Below, piece after piece: positions 8,320 to 16,377 of a stretch of 64,000 nucleotides of DNA. The stretch lies in the NCBI GenBank assembly GCA_050433985.1, contig JBNPWE010000003.1, forward strand, positions 1 to 64,000, written 5' to 3'. This DNA comes from JACIYW01 sp014359745 (GTDB taxonomy: Bacteria > Pseudomonadota > Alphaproteobacteria > Rhodobacterales > Rhodobacteraceae). A program made the position numbers and the translations under genes. Position 1 is the first letter of the stretch. The number at the start of each line of letters is the position of its first letter. The notes beneath the pieces are model-generated. The model was given only the letters and a program-made list of their open reading frames with translations, had not been told where the DNA came from and did no database searches.

Positions 8320-9791
8320 GCTGCACTGCCGATCCGCGCCAGCAGCGCCTCGGCAAAGCTGTCTGCCTCTGGCGACATTGCCATCACCTGCCCCCAATCG
8401 CGGCCCGTCTCGCTACCGATCTTGGTCGTGGCGTCGATGCCCATCTTGCCCGCCAGCCCTTCAACCGGCGAGGCGAAATCGAGGTAGTCCATCGGCGTGC
8501 GATCAATCGTCAGCACATCGCGGAAAGGGTCCATCCGTGTCGCCAACGCCCAGGCGATATCGTCCCAGTTGCGCGGGTCTATGTCGGCGTCGACCACGAT
8601 CACCAGCTTGGTATAGCTGAATTGCGGCAACATCCCCCAAAGCGCCATCATCACCCGCCGTGCCTGCCCCGGATAGCGCTTGTCGATCGACACTACGGCG
8701 ATGCGATAGGAACAGGCCGCCGGCGGCAACCACAGGTCGCGCACTTCGGGAATTTGCTGACGTATCACAGGCAGCGCGAGGTCATTGAACACTTCGCCGA
8801 TCACCGAAGGCTCATCAGGGGGCCGCCCGGTCGAGGTTGACAGATAAAGCGGCTCGCGCCGATGCGTGACCGCCGTCACCTGCATGACCGGAAACGGCTC
8901 CACGGCGTTGTAATACCCCGTGTGATCGCCAAACGGGCCTTCGGGCGCAGTTTCCGAAGGGGAGACCCAACCTTCAAGCACCATTTCGGCGTGGGCAGGC
9001 ACCAATAGCGGCACGGTGCGTGCCGGCACCAGTTCGGTCCGCGCACCGCGCAGGACGCCGGAAAAGGCCAGTTCTGACACCGTTTCGGGCAGGGGCAAGG
9101 CCGCCGAAAGCAGCGTTGCGGGATCAGCCCCCAACACCACCGCGACCGGCATCGGCTGGTTCAAGCGCGCCCAGCTTCGGTGATGCGCAGCACCGCCTCG
9201 ATGCGCCAGCCAGCGCAGGATCACCCGGTCCCGGCCCAGCACCTGCGCACGATAAACCCCGGCGTTATAGCGCGCCACATCGGCGGCAATCGTCCCGTGC
9301 GGCCGCGTCAGAACCACTGGCCATGTCATCAACGGCCCCACATCACCGGGCCAACAGGTCTGCACTGGAAGCAAGGTGAGATCGGGTGTTTCCGACACCA
9401 CTTGTTGCACCGGCGCTTTGCGCAAGACTTTCGCATGCGTTCTAAGAGCGGCTTTCAGCACCGGCCAGCGCGACAAGGCATCGCGCATCCCTTCAACCGG
9501 AGAGGGCGCGCGCAGCCCGGCCAGAAAATCGCCAAGGTTCGGAATTTGATCGAGGGTCAGCCCAAGCCCCGCTGCCACCCGCTCTTGCGTGCCAAAGAGG
9601 TTGGTCACCACCTGCACAGGCGACAGGCGGCCATCGTCCAGAATCGGCGCATCAAACCGCAGGACGGGCCCGCCCGCGCGCAGAACCCGCATCTGAACCG
9701 CAGTGATCTGATGCCTTGCCGCAACCGGCTCGGTGATCCGCATCAGATCCCCTTGAGCCTCAACCCAAGTCAGAAACGCACGCAAATCCAT
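8316..9791 (-). CDS. ubiD: 4-hydroxy-3-polyprenylbenzoate decarboxylase UbiD
   Basis: Decarboxylates the prenylated hydroxybenzoate ring in ubiquinone synthesis using prenyl-FMN. The 491-aa protein starts MDLRAFLTWVEAQGDLMRI, matching the family N-terminus, so I take ATG 9791 rather than the upstream ATG 9851. The prFMN/metal region VYRAQVLGRDRVILRW...HRGG and the catalytic EGPFGDHTGYYN (about residues 284-295) are intact. It is the first gene of a ubiD-ubiX pair, divergent from ubiTUV. The shared intergenic region carries an FNR-type box, so oxygen control of both sides is plausible. Confidence 0.93.
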   Translation of the reverse strand: MDLRAFLTWVEAQGDLMRITEPVAARHQITAVQMRVLRAGGPVLRFDAPILDDGRLSPVQVVTNLFGTQERVAAGLGLTLDQIPNLGDFLAGLRAPSPVEGMRDALSRWPVLKAALRTHAKVLRKAPVQQVVSETPDLTLLPVQTCWPGDVGPLMTWPVVLTRPHGTIAADVARYNAGVYRAQVLGRDRVILRWLAHRGGAAHHRSWARLNQPMPVAVVLGADPATLLSAALPLPETVSELAFSGVLRGARTELVPARTVPLLVPAHAEMVLEGWVSPSETAPEGPFGDHTGYYNAVEPFPVMQVTAVTHRREPLYLSTSTGRPPDEPSVIGEVFNDLALPVIRQQIPEVRDLWLPPAACSYRIAVVSIDKRYPGQARRVMMALWGMLPQFSYTKLVIVVDADIDPRNWDDIAWALATRMDPFRDVLTIDRTPMDYLDFASPVEGLAGKMGIDATTKIGSETGRDWGQVMAMSPEADSFAEALLARIGSAA

Positions 9792-9876
9792 GAAGAGCGG
9801 CAAGGAGCGGATGGCGATCACCAGTTTGCTGCGGGCTGTGTCGTTTCGCAAGTATCAGGATCGGAATCCGCCCGAC

Positions 9877-9890
9877 TTGACATATATCAA
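9877..9890. promoter_or_regulatory. FNR/FnrL-type binding box between ubiD and ubiT
   Basis: TTGACATATATCAA fits the FNR-family consensus TTGAY-N4-RTCAA with both half-sites intact. It lies 86 bp upstream of the ubiD ATG and 46 bp before the GTG start of ubiT. A class-II site would place the ubiT transcript start near 9925. FNR control of ubiT is known in Escherichia coli. Confidence 0.75.
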
Positions 9891-9936
9891 ATCAGGTTGC
9901 CGTAACGACGCCTAGAAAGGCTATGTTCCATTTCAG

Positions 9937-10500
9937 GTGACACCGGAGGCCCGACTGGCCGCAATGACAGATGCTTTCGCAACAATTCCCCTGGTGCCGT
10001 CGCCCGTGAGCCTGGGGTTAAGGGCTGTGCCCTTGGCGCCAATGTCCATGGCGCTTTCGGGACTGATGCGTCGGGTGGTCCGGGGCCATCCGGGTCTGCT
10101 GGACCGCCTTGGCGATTATGGCGGTCGGCGTTTTGTGATCGACCCGACCGATCTGCCGCTTTGTTTGCTGATCCAACCCAACGCGGCGCATGGGGCGGTG
10201 CGCCTGCATCGCCAGCCACCACCGGCCGATGCCCGCATCGCGGGGCCCCTGGCCGCCCTGCTGGGGCTGGTGCATGGCATCTGGGACGGCGACGCGCTGT
10301 TTTTCTCGCGCGATCTGGTGATCGAGGGCGACACCTCGGCCGCGCTCGCGCTGCGCAATGCGATTGACGACGCCGAACTGGATCTGGGTGCCGAAATCTC
10401 AGCCCTCGTCGGCCCCTTCGGGCAGATGTTGCGCCCGGTCATCGCATTCGCCGAACGTCGAACCGGGATGCCGCTGCGGCGGATGGAGGAACCAGGATGA
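9937..10500 (+). CDS. ubiT: UbiT, SCP2-domain factor for O2-independent ubiquinone synthesis
   Basis: 187-aa lipid-binding accessory protein that lets ubiquinone be made without oxygen. The SCP2-like core ends in DALFFSRDLVIEGDTSAALA, the UbiT hallmark, followed by a helix with NAIDDAEL. Two starts are possible: GTG 9937 (used here) and ATG 9964; neither has an ideal ribosome site, though CGGAGG lies 16 bp before the ATG. A five-codon mini-frame (ATG 9923, MFHFR) preceded by AAAGG stops on the TGA that overlaps GTG 9937, which could couple translation. It overlaps ubiU by 4 bp. Confidence 0.88.
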   Translation: MTPEARLAAMTDAFATIPLVPSPVSLGLRAVPLAPMSMALSGLMRRVVRGHPGLLDRLGDYGGRRFVIDPTDLPLCLLIQPNAAHGAVRLHRQPPPADARIAGPLAALLGLVHGIWDGDALFFSRDLVIEGDTSAALALRNAIDDAELDLGAEISALVGPFGQMLRPVIAFAERRTGMPLRRMEEPG

Positions 10501-11477
10501 TGGAACTGGTCTGCCCGGCGGGCACGCCCGCTGCGCTTCATGCTGCCGTCGAGGCTGGCGCGCATGCGGTTTACTGCGGTTTCGCAGACGAAACCAACGC
10601 GCGCAATTTCCCCGGCCTGAACTTCAGCCGCGACGAGCTGACCAAAAGCATCGCTTTCGCCCATGACCGGGGCGCCAAGGTGTTGGTGGCGATCAACACC
10701 TTCCCTCGCGCCGGGGCCGAGGCGATCTGGCATCGCGCGGTTGCCGATGCCGAAACTGCCGGGGCCGATGCGGTGATCCTGGCCGATCTTGGTCTGCTTG
10801 CCCATACCGCCGAACGGCACCCCGATCTTCGGCGCCATCTGTCGGTTCAGGCTGCTGCGGCCAACCCCGACATGATCAATTTCTATGCAGAGGCTTTTGG
10901 CGTGCGCCGCGTCGTGCTGCCGCGCGTGCTGAGCGTAGCGGAAATCACTGCCATCAACCGCGAGATCGACGTGGAAACCGAAGTATTCGTGTTCGGGGGG
11001 CTCTGCGTGATGGCCGAGGGGCGCTGCTCGATGTCCTCCTACATCACTGGCAAGTCGCCCAACATGAATGGCGTCTGTTCTCCGCCCTCGCATGTTGTCT
11101 ATGCCGAGGAAGACGGCGAACTCGCGGCCAAACTGGGCGGCTACACCATTCACCGCAATGCCAAGGGCGCCCCCGCGCCCTATCCCACGCTGTGCAAGGG
11201 AAATTTCACCAGCGGAGACAAGACCGGCTATGTCTTTGAAGACCCGGTCAGCCTGGATGCCAGCGATCTGATCCCGGCGCTTGCCAAGGCCGGGGTCAAG
11301 GCGCTGAAGATCGAAGGGCGGCAGCGGTCGCGATCCTACGTCGCGCAGGTCGTGCGCAATTTTCGCGCGGCGCTCGATGCCGTCGAGGCGGGCAGGCCTG
11401 TGCCGCCGGGCACGCTCGCTCACCTCACCGAAGGGCAATCCGCCACCGCAGGCGCCTATCGCAAGACCTGGAGGTAG
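10497..11477 (+). CDS. ubiU: UbiU, Fe-S subunit of the O2-independent ubiquinone hydroxylation system
   Basis: U32-peptidase-family protein, 326 aa, forming a heterodimer with UbiV that hydroxylates ubiquinone precursors without O2. It begins MMELVCPAGTPAALHAAVEAGA. Counting from the second Met, cysteines fall at 169, 176, 193 and 232, the same positions I recall as the 4Fe-4S ligands of the E. coli protein, in GLCVMAEGRCSM, NGVCSPP and PTLCKG. The start overlaps the ubiT stop (ATGATG). UbiV follows after 4 bp. All features support an active enzyme. Confidence 0.93.
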   Translation: MMELVCPAGTPAALHAAVEAGAHAVYCGFADETNARNFPGLNFSRDELTKSIAFAHDRGAKVLVAINTFPRAGAEAIWHRAVADAETAGADAVILADLGLLAHTAERHPDLRRHLSVQAAAANPDMINFYAEAFGVRRVVLPRVLSVAEITAINREIDVETEVFVFGGLCVMAEGRCSMSSYITGKSPNMNGVCSPPSHVVYAEEDGELAAKLGGYTIHRNAKGAPAPYPTLCKGNFTSGDKTGYVFEDPVSLDASDLIPALAKAGVKALKIEGRQRSRSYVAQVVRNFRAALDAVEAGRPVPPGTLAHLTEGQSATAGAYRKTWR

Positions 11478-11481
11478 GCCC

Positions 11482-12372
11482 ATGGATCTGACAGTTGGTC
11501 CAAACCAGTTCTTCTGGGATGCCACAACCTGGCGTGATTTCTATGCCCGGATCGCCGATGAAGCGCCGGTTGACCGGGTGGTGCTGGGCGAGTTGATCTG
11601 TTCAAAACGCCTGCCCTTCTATCAAACCCATATCCCCGAAGCGGTCGAACGTCTGTTGGCCGCGGGCAAGACGGTGGCGATGACAACGCTTGCGCTTGTT
11701 ACCCTGAAGCGCGAGCGCAACCTGACCGCCGAACTGGTGGACATGGGACTGGAGGTCGAGGTCAATGACCTGTCCGCGCTGGCACATCTCCCGGAAGGGG
11801 CCGCGTTTTCGGTTGGCCCCTTGGTGAACGTCTACAACGAAGGCACGCTGCGCTGGCTGGTCGGGCGCGGTGCATCCCGCATCTGCCTGCCGCCAGAGTT
11901 GCCGCTCGCCTCGGTAGAAATGCTGGTGGCGGCAACAGAGGCGCATGTTGATGTCTGGGGCTGGGGGCGCCTGCCGCTGGCCATCTCGGGGCGCTGCTAT
12001 CATGCCCGGCTGCATGATCGGGCCAAGGACAATTGCCAGTTCGTCTGTGCCGAAGACCCCGATGGCCGCGCCGTCGATACGCTGGACGGGCAAGAATTCC
12101 TGGCCGTGAACGGCGTCCAGACCCTGTCGGGCAGTTGCGCCAATCTTTCGCCCCAACTTCCCGCCCTTCGCGGCGCCGGGGTTGCCGGATTGCGTCTTTC
12201 ACCTCAGTCGAATGGGTTTTTGGAGCTGTGCAGCCTGTTTCGCAATCTGATCGATGGACGGATCAGCGCCGAAGACCTGTCGGCGGCGGCGCTGCCAACG
12301 GCACCGGGTGGCAGTTACTGCGATGGGTTCCTGACCGGCGCGGCAGGGGTGGCCTGGTCGGGGCGGCCATGA
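11482..12372 (+). CDS. ubiV: UbiV, partner of UbiU
   Basis: 296-aa U32-like protein, the second Fe-S subunit of the O2-independent hydroxylase. Cysteines at 40 (LGELICSKR), 172, 185 and 189 (GRCYHARLHDRAKDNCQFVC) reproduce the family C-x12-C-x3-C spacing. The ATG at 11482 follows a GGAGGT-like site, and an in-frame upstream ATG at 11377 lies inside ubiU. Third gene of the ubiTUV operon, probably FNR-controlled. The operon ends here, since only a small transposase-like fragment follows before a tRNA gene on the other strand. Confidence 0.92.
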   Translation: MDLTVGPNQFFWDATTWRDFYARIADEAPVDRVVLGELICSKRLPFYQTHIPEAVERLLAAGKTVAMTTLALVTLKRERNLTAELVDMGLEVEVNDLSALAHLPEGAAFSVGPLVNVYNEGTLRWLVGRGASRICLPPELPLASVEMLVAATEAHVDVWGWGRLPLAISGRCYHARLHDRAKDNCQFVCAEDPDGRAVDTLDGQEFLAVNGVQTLSGSCANLSPQLPALRGAGVAGLRLSPQSNGFLELCSLFRNLIDGRISAEDLSAAALPTAPGGSYCDGFLTGAAGVAWSGRP

Positions 12373-12390
12373 ACCGAAAAGGATGGACGC

Positions 12391-12418
12391 GGGGGCGCGT
12401 GACCGGGGGCGCGTGACC
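12391..12418 (+). repeat. 14-bp tandem duplication after ubiV
   Basis: GGGGGCGCGTGACC occurs twice with no spacer (12391-12404, 12405-12418). It immediately precedes the transposase-like fragment and may be a scar of insertion and repair. Confidence 0.75.
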
Positions 12419-12499
12419 AGCATCGCGCAGCTGGAAAAGCTGGTTGCATCCCGCAAGCAGGCGGTCTTCGGGCGGCGGTGTGAGAAGAGCGATTCAAGG
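12413..12499 (+). pseudogene. possible remnant of an IS66-type transposase N-terminus
   Basis: The frame reads SIAQLEKLVASRKQAVFG then RRCEKSDSRL. The pattern L..L.......FGRR.EK is characteristic of the N-terminal leucine-zipper region of IS66 TnpC proteins (usually ...QFGRSSEKL). Similarity stops after about 29 residues and the continuation is unrelated. There is no start codon context, no catalytic DDE region and no visible terminal repeat. If real, it is a small relic; the match is short enough to be chance. Confidence 0.3.
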
Positions 12500-12763
12500 C
12501 TTCCGTCCACATCTTGCGCGCGCGCTTGCACCCCTTCCTCCCGGTTTTTGCTTAGCCCGCAGCAGGACCATCCCGCCGCTACCGTGGTAGACTTTTGCAC
12601 CGCCATTCTCACAGCGCCTCGCCAAGGCCGAAACCGCCTTCAACTTGTACAGGTTTTGTACGGAAATTCAGCTCTCGCCGCCCGTTTCGTGCCGCATATC
12701 GCCGCAAGATTCTGCAGCGACCCGCACGATCACCTGACAAAACGCCATATTTTAGAGGGTTTT

Positions 12764-12840
12764 TGGTGACCCCGACAGGACTTGAACCTGTAACCTGCCC
12801 CTTAGGAGGGGGCTGCTCTATCCAGTTGAGCCACGGGGCC
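12764..12840 (-). tRNA. tRNA-Arg (anticodon CCT)
   Basis: Read on the minus strand it folds as a full cloverleaf. The acceptor stem GGCCCCG pairs with CGGGGTC, followed by A73 and an encoded CCA (12764-12766). The anticodon stem GCCCC/GGGGC holds loop CTCCTAA with anticodon CCT (complement at 12804-12806). The T loop TTCAAGT is present. It reads AGG arginine codons, rare in this GC-rich genome. tRNA-Arg(CCT) genes are common integration targets, but no integrase is adjacent here. Confidence 0.93.
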
Positions 12841-12981
12841 TTGGGCCTGGATATCCTCGTAGCACAGCGCCACGGGCTGACCAATATCAAAACCGCCGGG
12901 GTGGGGCGCGTTCACGGGCTTGGACAGGCGCTGCGATTGGCGGTATCAGTTGATCATGGTTCCCTGCATCAGGCCAAGATC

Positions 12982-14022
12982 GTGATCCCGCCCAAAGCGC
13001 CCCCGCCCCGCCGCCCGCTGACACTTCGCGATGTTTCCGAGGCGTCGGGGGTCAGCGAAATGACCGTCAGCAGGGTGCTGCGCAACCGGGGCGACGTGTC
13101 GGAAGGTACCCGCAACAGGGTGCTCGCGGCGGCAAAGCTGCTGGGCTATGTGCCCAACAAGATCGCCGGCGCGCTGGCGTCGCAGCGGGTCAACCTTGTG
13201 GCCGTCATCATTCCGTCACTTTCCAACATGGTGTTCCCAGAGGTGTTGAACGGCATTTCCTCGGTGCTGGACGACACCGGCCTGCAACCGGTGGTGGGTG
13301 TCACTAAATATTCGCAGGCACGCGAAGAGGCGGTGTTGTACCAGATGCTTTCCTGGCGGCCTTCGGGGGTGATCCTGGCGGGGCTGGAACACAGCGATAT
13401 GGCGCGCGCGATGCTGGAGAATGCCGGCATTCCGATTGTCGAGATCATGGATATCGACGGCCCGGCGGTGGACTGCGTGGTTGGCATTTCACACCGCCGC
13501 GCCGGGCGCGAGATGGCCGCGGCGATCGTTGCCGCGGGTTATCGGCGCATCGGTTTCCTGGGCACCAAGATGCCGGAAGATCACCGGGCGCGCAAACGGC
13601 TTGAAGGGCTGGAAGAGGGGTTGGAAGAGGCCGGTCTGGCCGTGGCAGACCGGGAATTCTATTCCGGTGGCTCGGCGCTGCTGAAGGGGCGCGAGATGAC
13701 CGAGGCCATTCTGGCCCGCAGCCCCGACCTCGATTTTCTTTACTACTCGAACGACATGATCGGGGCGGGCGGGTTGCTGTACTGTCTTGAACAGGGCTTT
13801 GACATCCCCGAAAGGTTGGGGCTGGCCGGGTTCAACGGCGTGGAACTGCTGGATGGCCTGCCCCGGCGACTGGCCACGATGGACGCTTGCCGTTTTCAGA
13901 TCGGCCAACGCGCGGCGCAGATCATCGCCGGGCTGGGCACCGACGGGCTGATCGGGGGAGAGCGCGTTGAACTGGTGCCAAAGCTGCAACTGGGGGACAC
14001 GATCAGAAAGTCACAGCCATGA
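12982..14022 (+). CDS. LacI-family transcription regulator, GntR (gluconate) subgroup
   Basis: 346-aa sugar-responsive regulator. The N-terminal helix-turn-helix TLRDVSEASGVSEMTVSRVL and the hinge helix PNKIAGALASQR are followed by a periplasmic-binding-protein-like sensor with MLSWRPSGVILAG and IVEIMDIDGP. This layout is closest to the gluconate repressor group. I choose GTG 12982 because it gives the usual short arm before the HTH; earlier in-frame starts run through the tRNA. It overlaps the next gene by 4 bp. No sugar-acid genes are nearby, so its targets are elsewhere. Confidence 0.85.
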   Translation: MIPPKAPPPRRPLTLRDVSEASGVSEMTVSRVLRNRGDVSEGTRNRVLAAAKLLGYVPNKIAGALASQRVNLVAVIIPSLSNMVFPEVLNGISSVLDDTGLQPVVGVTKYSQAREEAVLYQMLSWRPSGVILAGLEHSDMARAMLENAGIPIVEIMDIDGPAVDCVVGISHRRAGREMAAAIVAAGYRRIGFLGTKMPEDHRARKRLEGLEEGLEEAGLAVADREFYSGGSALLKGREMTEAILARSPDLDFLYYSNDMIGAGGLLYCLEQGFDIPERLGLAGFNGVELLDGLPRRLATMDACRFQIGQRAAQIIAGLGTDGLIGGERVELVPKLQLGDTIRKSQP

Positions 14023-14369
14023 ACGAGGCGCCATCGTCAGATCACCCCGGATCCCGGTTCAAGCTGCTGTTGCAGGCGGAGCTGGCCGATTTGCGGGCGC
14101 AATCGCGCGAAACCAGCGCCAATCGCGCCCCGGTCAGCCTTGATCAACAAAGCGTCGGGCGCCTGTCGCGGATGGATGCGATGCAAGCGCAAAGCATGGC
14201 CACCGCAATGGAAGACCGCCGTCGCCGCCGGATCAGTCAGATAGAGCTGGCGCTGCGGCGCATCGAAGACGACGATTTCGGGTTTTGCGACGATTGTGGC
14301 GAATTCATCGGGGAAAAGCGCCTGGGCGTAGATCCTGTCGCGCGCCGCTGTGTCAGTTGCGCGCGATAG
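14019..14369 (+). CDS. DksA/TraR-family zinc-finger protein
   Basis: 116-aa protein with a helical, basic first half (AMEDRRRRRISQIELALRRI) and a C-terminal zinc finger of four cysteines, CDDCGEFI and CVSC, separated by 17 residues. The acidic IEDDDFG preceding the finger resembles the DksA coiled-coil/finger junction, but the protein is shorter than DksA (about 150 aa). DksA-type proteins act in the RNA polymerase secondary channel. It overlaps the LacI gene (ATGA), so the two are co-transcribed. A general stress or rRNA-control role is inference. Confidence 0.8.
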   Translation: MNEAPSSDHPGSRFKLLLQAELADLRAQSRETSANRAPVSLDQQSVGRLSRMDAMQAQSMATAMEDRRRRRISQIELALRRIEDDDFGFCDDCGEFIGEKRLGVDPVARRCVSCAR

Positions 14370-14399
14370 GTCGGATGTTTTCGCAGCCATCGATGCCGT

Positions 14400-15485
14400 C
14401 TATTGCCCCGTACGAACCTGCGTCCAAAGCCGATTGATCATCCGGTCGGTGCGCGCGTCATAGACGGTTGCGGGGAACAGTTTGTCCAGCACCTCTTGCG
14501 GCGGATATATCGCCGGATCGCCGGTGATTTCCGGATCGATCATCTCCTTCGAGGCAGGAACCGCGTTCGGGTAGAACACATAGTTGGTTATGTCGGCGAT
14601 GATTTCGGGTTGCAACACGAAGTTGATGAACGCATGGGCCGCGTCGGGGTGGGGGGCATCGGCCGGGATCGCCATCATGTCGAACCACTGCAATGTGCCT
14701 TCGGACGGGATGGTATAGCCGATGTTCACGCCATTCCCGGCCTCGGCGGCGCGATCCATCGCGATGAACACATCCCCCGACCAGCCGATCGACAGGCACA
14801 CCTCGCCATTGGCCAGATCGGTGATGTATTGCGATGAGTGGAAATAGCGAACGTATGGCCGGATCGCGGTCAGCGCCGCCATGGCCTTTTCGATGTCGTC
14901 GGGATCGGTGCTGTCGGGCGGCAGGCCCAGCCAGGCCAGCACGCCCGGCATCACCTCGACCGCGCTGTCGAGGATGGATATCCCGCAATCGGCCAGCTTG
15001 GCGGCATTGGCCGGGTCAAGCACCAGTGACCAGCTATCGGTGGGCGCGGCATCGCCCAGACGTTCGGCCACCTTGTCGATATTATAGCCGATACCCGTCG
15101 TTCCCCAAAGATAGATCGCGGAATGGGCGTTGCCCGCATCATAGGCCGCGGCTGATTTCATCAGGCCGGGATCAAGATTGGCCAGATTGGGGATCTTGGC
15201 CTTTTCAAGCGGCATGTAGATACCCGCCTTGACCTGCCGTTGCAGAAAGTTCGAGGTGGGCACAACAAGGTCATAACCGGACGATCCGGCCAGCAACTTG
15301 GCCTCCAGCACTTCATTGCTGTCATAGACATCGTAAACAACCTTGATGCCCGTCGCTTCCTCGAATTTCGTGATTGTATCTTCGGCGATGTAATCGGACC
15401 AGTTGTAGATATTCAGCGTTTGCTGTGCTGCCACCGGACTGGCAAGCGCTACGGAAACAAGCGTCAGTGAAAGCAGTCTGGTCAT
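14400..15485 (-). CDS. potF: polyamine ABC transporter substrate-binding protein (PotF-like)
   Basis: Periplasmic binding protein of 361 aa. A signal peptide (MTRLLSLTLVSVALASPVAA) precedes LNIYNWSDYIAEDTI, the hallmark start of PotD/PotF proteins. Later LSIGWSGDVFIAMDRA is a typical polyamine-pocket segment. Two ATGs lie in tandem; I pick the inner one at 15485, five bases from AGGAGG, while 15488 would leave only two. It is the last gene of potG-H-I-F, 67 bp after potI. Putrescine is the likely ligand by family resemblance. Confidence 0.88.
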   Translation of the reverse strand: MTRLLSLTLVSVALASPVAAQQTLNIYNWSDYIAEDTITKFEEATGIKVVYDVYDSNEVLEAKLLAGSSGYDLVVPTSNFLQRQVKAGIYMPLEKAKIPNLANLDPGLMKSAAAYDAGNAHSAIYLWGTTGIGYNIDKVAERLGDAAPTDSWSLVLDPANAAKLADCGISILDSAVEVMPGVLAWLGLPPDSTDPDDIEKAMAALTAIRPYVRYFHSSQYITDLANGEVCLSIGWSGDVFIAMDRAAEAGNGVNIGYTIPSEGTLQWFDMMAIPADAPHPDAAHAFINFVLQPEIIADITNYVFYPNAVPASKEMIDPEITGDPAIYPPQEVLDKLFPATVYDARTDRMINRLWTQVRTGQ

Positions 15486-15552
15486 CATGGCCTCCTGTTG
15501 GATCGGGACTGAAACGCAGATTAGAACCACCTGTCAGGGCGGTAAATGGGGA

Positions 15553-16377
15553 TTATTCGGTGCGCTGCACCGCCTTGTCGCGGTTGCGGCCCCGCACCAT
15601 GACCCACATCGCCAGCCCGACACCAAGGCCGACAATGGCGATGATGATCGTGGCCAGCGCGTTGATGTCGGGGCTGACCCCCATCCGCACCTTGGAAAAG
15701 ATCACCATCGGCAGGGTGGAGGCGCCGGGGCCGGTGACGAAACTGGCCACCACCAGATCATCCAGCGATAACGTGAAGGCCAAAAGCCACCCCGCCACCA
15801 GCGCGGGCGAGATGATCGGCAGGGTGATATCGAAAAACACCCGCACCGGGCGCGCGCCCAGATCCATCGCCGCCTCTTCCACCGACTGGTCCATCCCGGT
15901 CAGGCGCGACTGCACGACAACCGCGACATAGGCCATGGCAAAGGTGGTATGGGCGATGATGATCGTGGTCATGCCGCGCCCGGCGGGCCAGCCGAAAATC
16001 TGCTCCATCGCCACAAAAAGCAGCAGCAATGACAATCCGGTAATCACTTCGGGCATGACCAGCGGGGCCGTAACCATGCCGGTCAGCAGCGCGCGCGACC
16101 GGAACCGGCCGAATCGCATCAGCACATAAGCGGCCAGCGTGCCCAGGATGACCGCCACCGTCGCCGCTATCGCCGCCACCTGAAGGCTGACCCAGGCCGC
16201 GCCCAGAATCTGCGGATCGCGAAACAATGCGCCATACCATTTCGTCGAAAAACCGCCCCAGACCGTGACCAGCTTGCTTTCGTTGAAGCTGAACACGACC
16301 AGCGACACGATCGGCGCATAAAGAAACACGAACCCGGCGATGCATATCAGCGGCAGAAACGGGGACCGGCGCATCAT
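15553..16377 (-). CDS. potI: polyamine ABC permease PotI
   Basis: 274-aa inner-membrane permease with six hydrophobic segments and the EAA loop SVEEAAMDLGARPVRVFFDI, which docks the ATPase. The start MMRRSPFLPL at 16377 overlaps the potH stop through ATGATG. It pairs with PotH to form the membrane channel of the importer. Confidence 0.88.
   Translation of the reverse strand: MMRRSPFLPLICIAGFVFLYAPIVSLVVFSFNESKLVTVWGGFSTKWYGALFRDPQILGAAWVSLQVAAIAATVAVILGTLAAYVLMRFGRFRSRALLTGMVTAPLVMPEVITGLSLLLLFVAMEQIFGWPAGRGMTTIIIAHTTFAMAYVAVVVQSRLTGMDQSVEEAAMDLGARPVRVFFDITLPIISPALVAGWLLAFTLSLDDLVVASFVTGPGASTLPMVIFSKVRMGVSPDINALATIIIAIVGLGVGLAMWVMVRGRNRDKAVQRTE

Larger units (their letters stand above)
12373..12763. 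other. 391-bp stretch without an intact gene
   Basis: It begins with a perfect 14-bp tandem duplication (12391-12418). A short IS66-transposase-like fragment follows, then about 260 bp in which I see no recognisable feature, ending at the 3' CCA of tRNA-Arg. The lower GC toward 12740-12760 is the tRNA 3' flank. Confidence 0.5.

Noticed and set aside
12383..12769. 129-codon plus-strand frame between ubiV and tRNA-Arg as a protein gene
   Set aside because: It has no ribosome site, runs into the tRNA and only a 29-residue part resembles anything (an IS66 fragment).
12877..12890. CTGACCAATATCAA upstream of the LacI-family gene as an FNR box
   Set aside because: The left half-site has a mismatch at the first base and no oxygen-linked function is apparent nearby; chance is likely.
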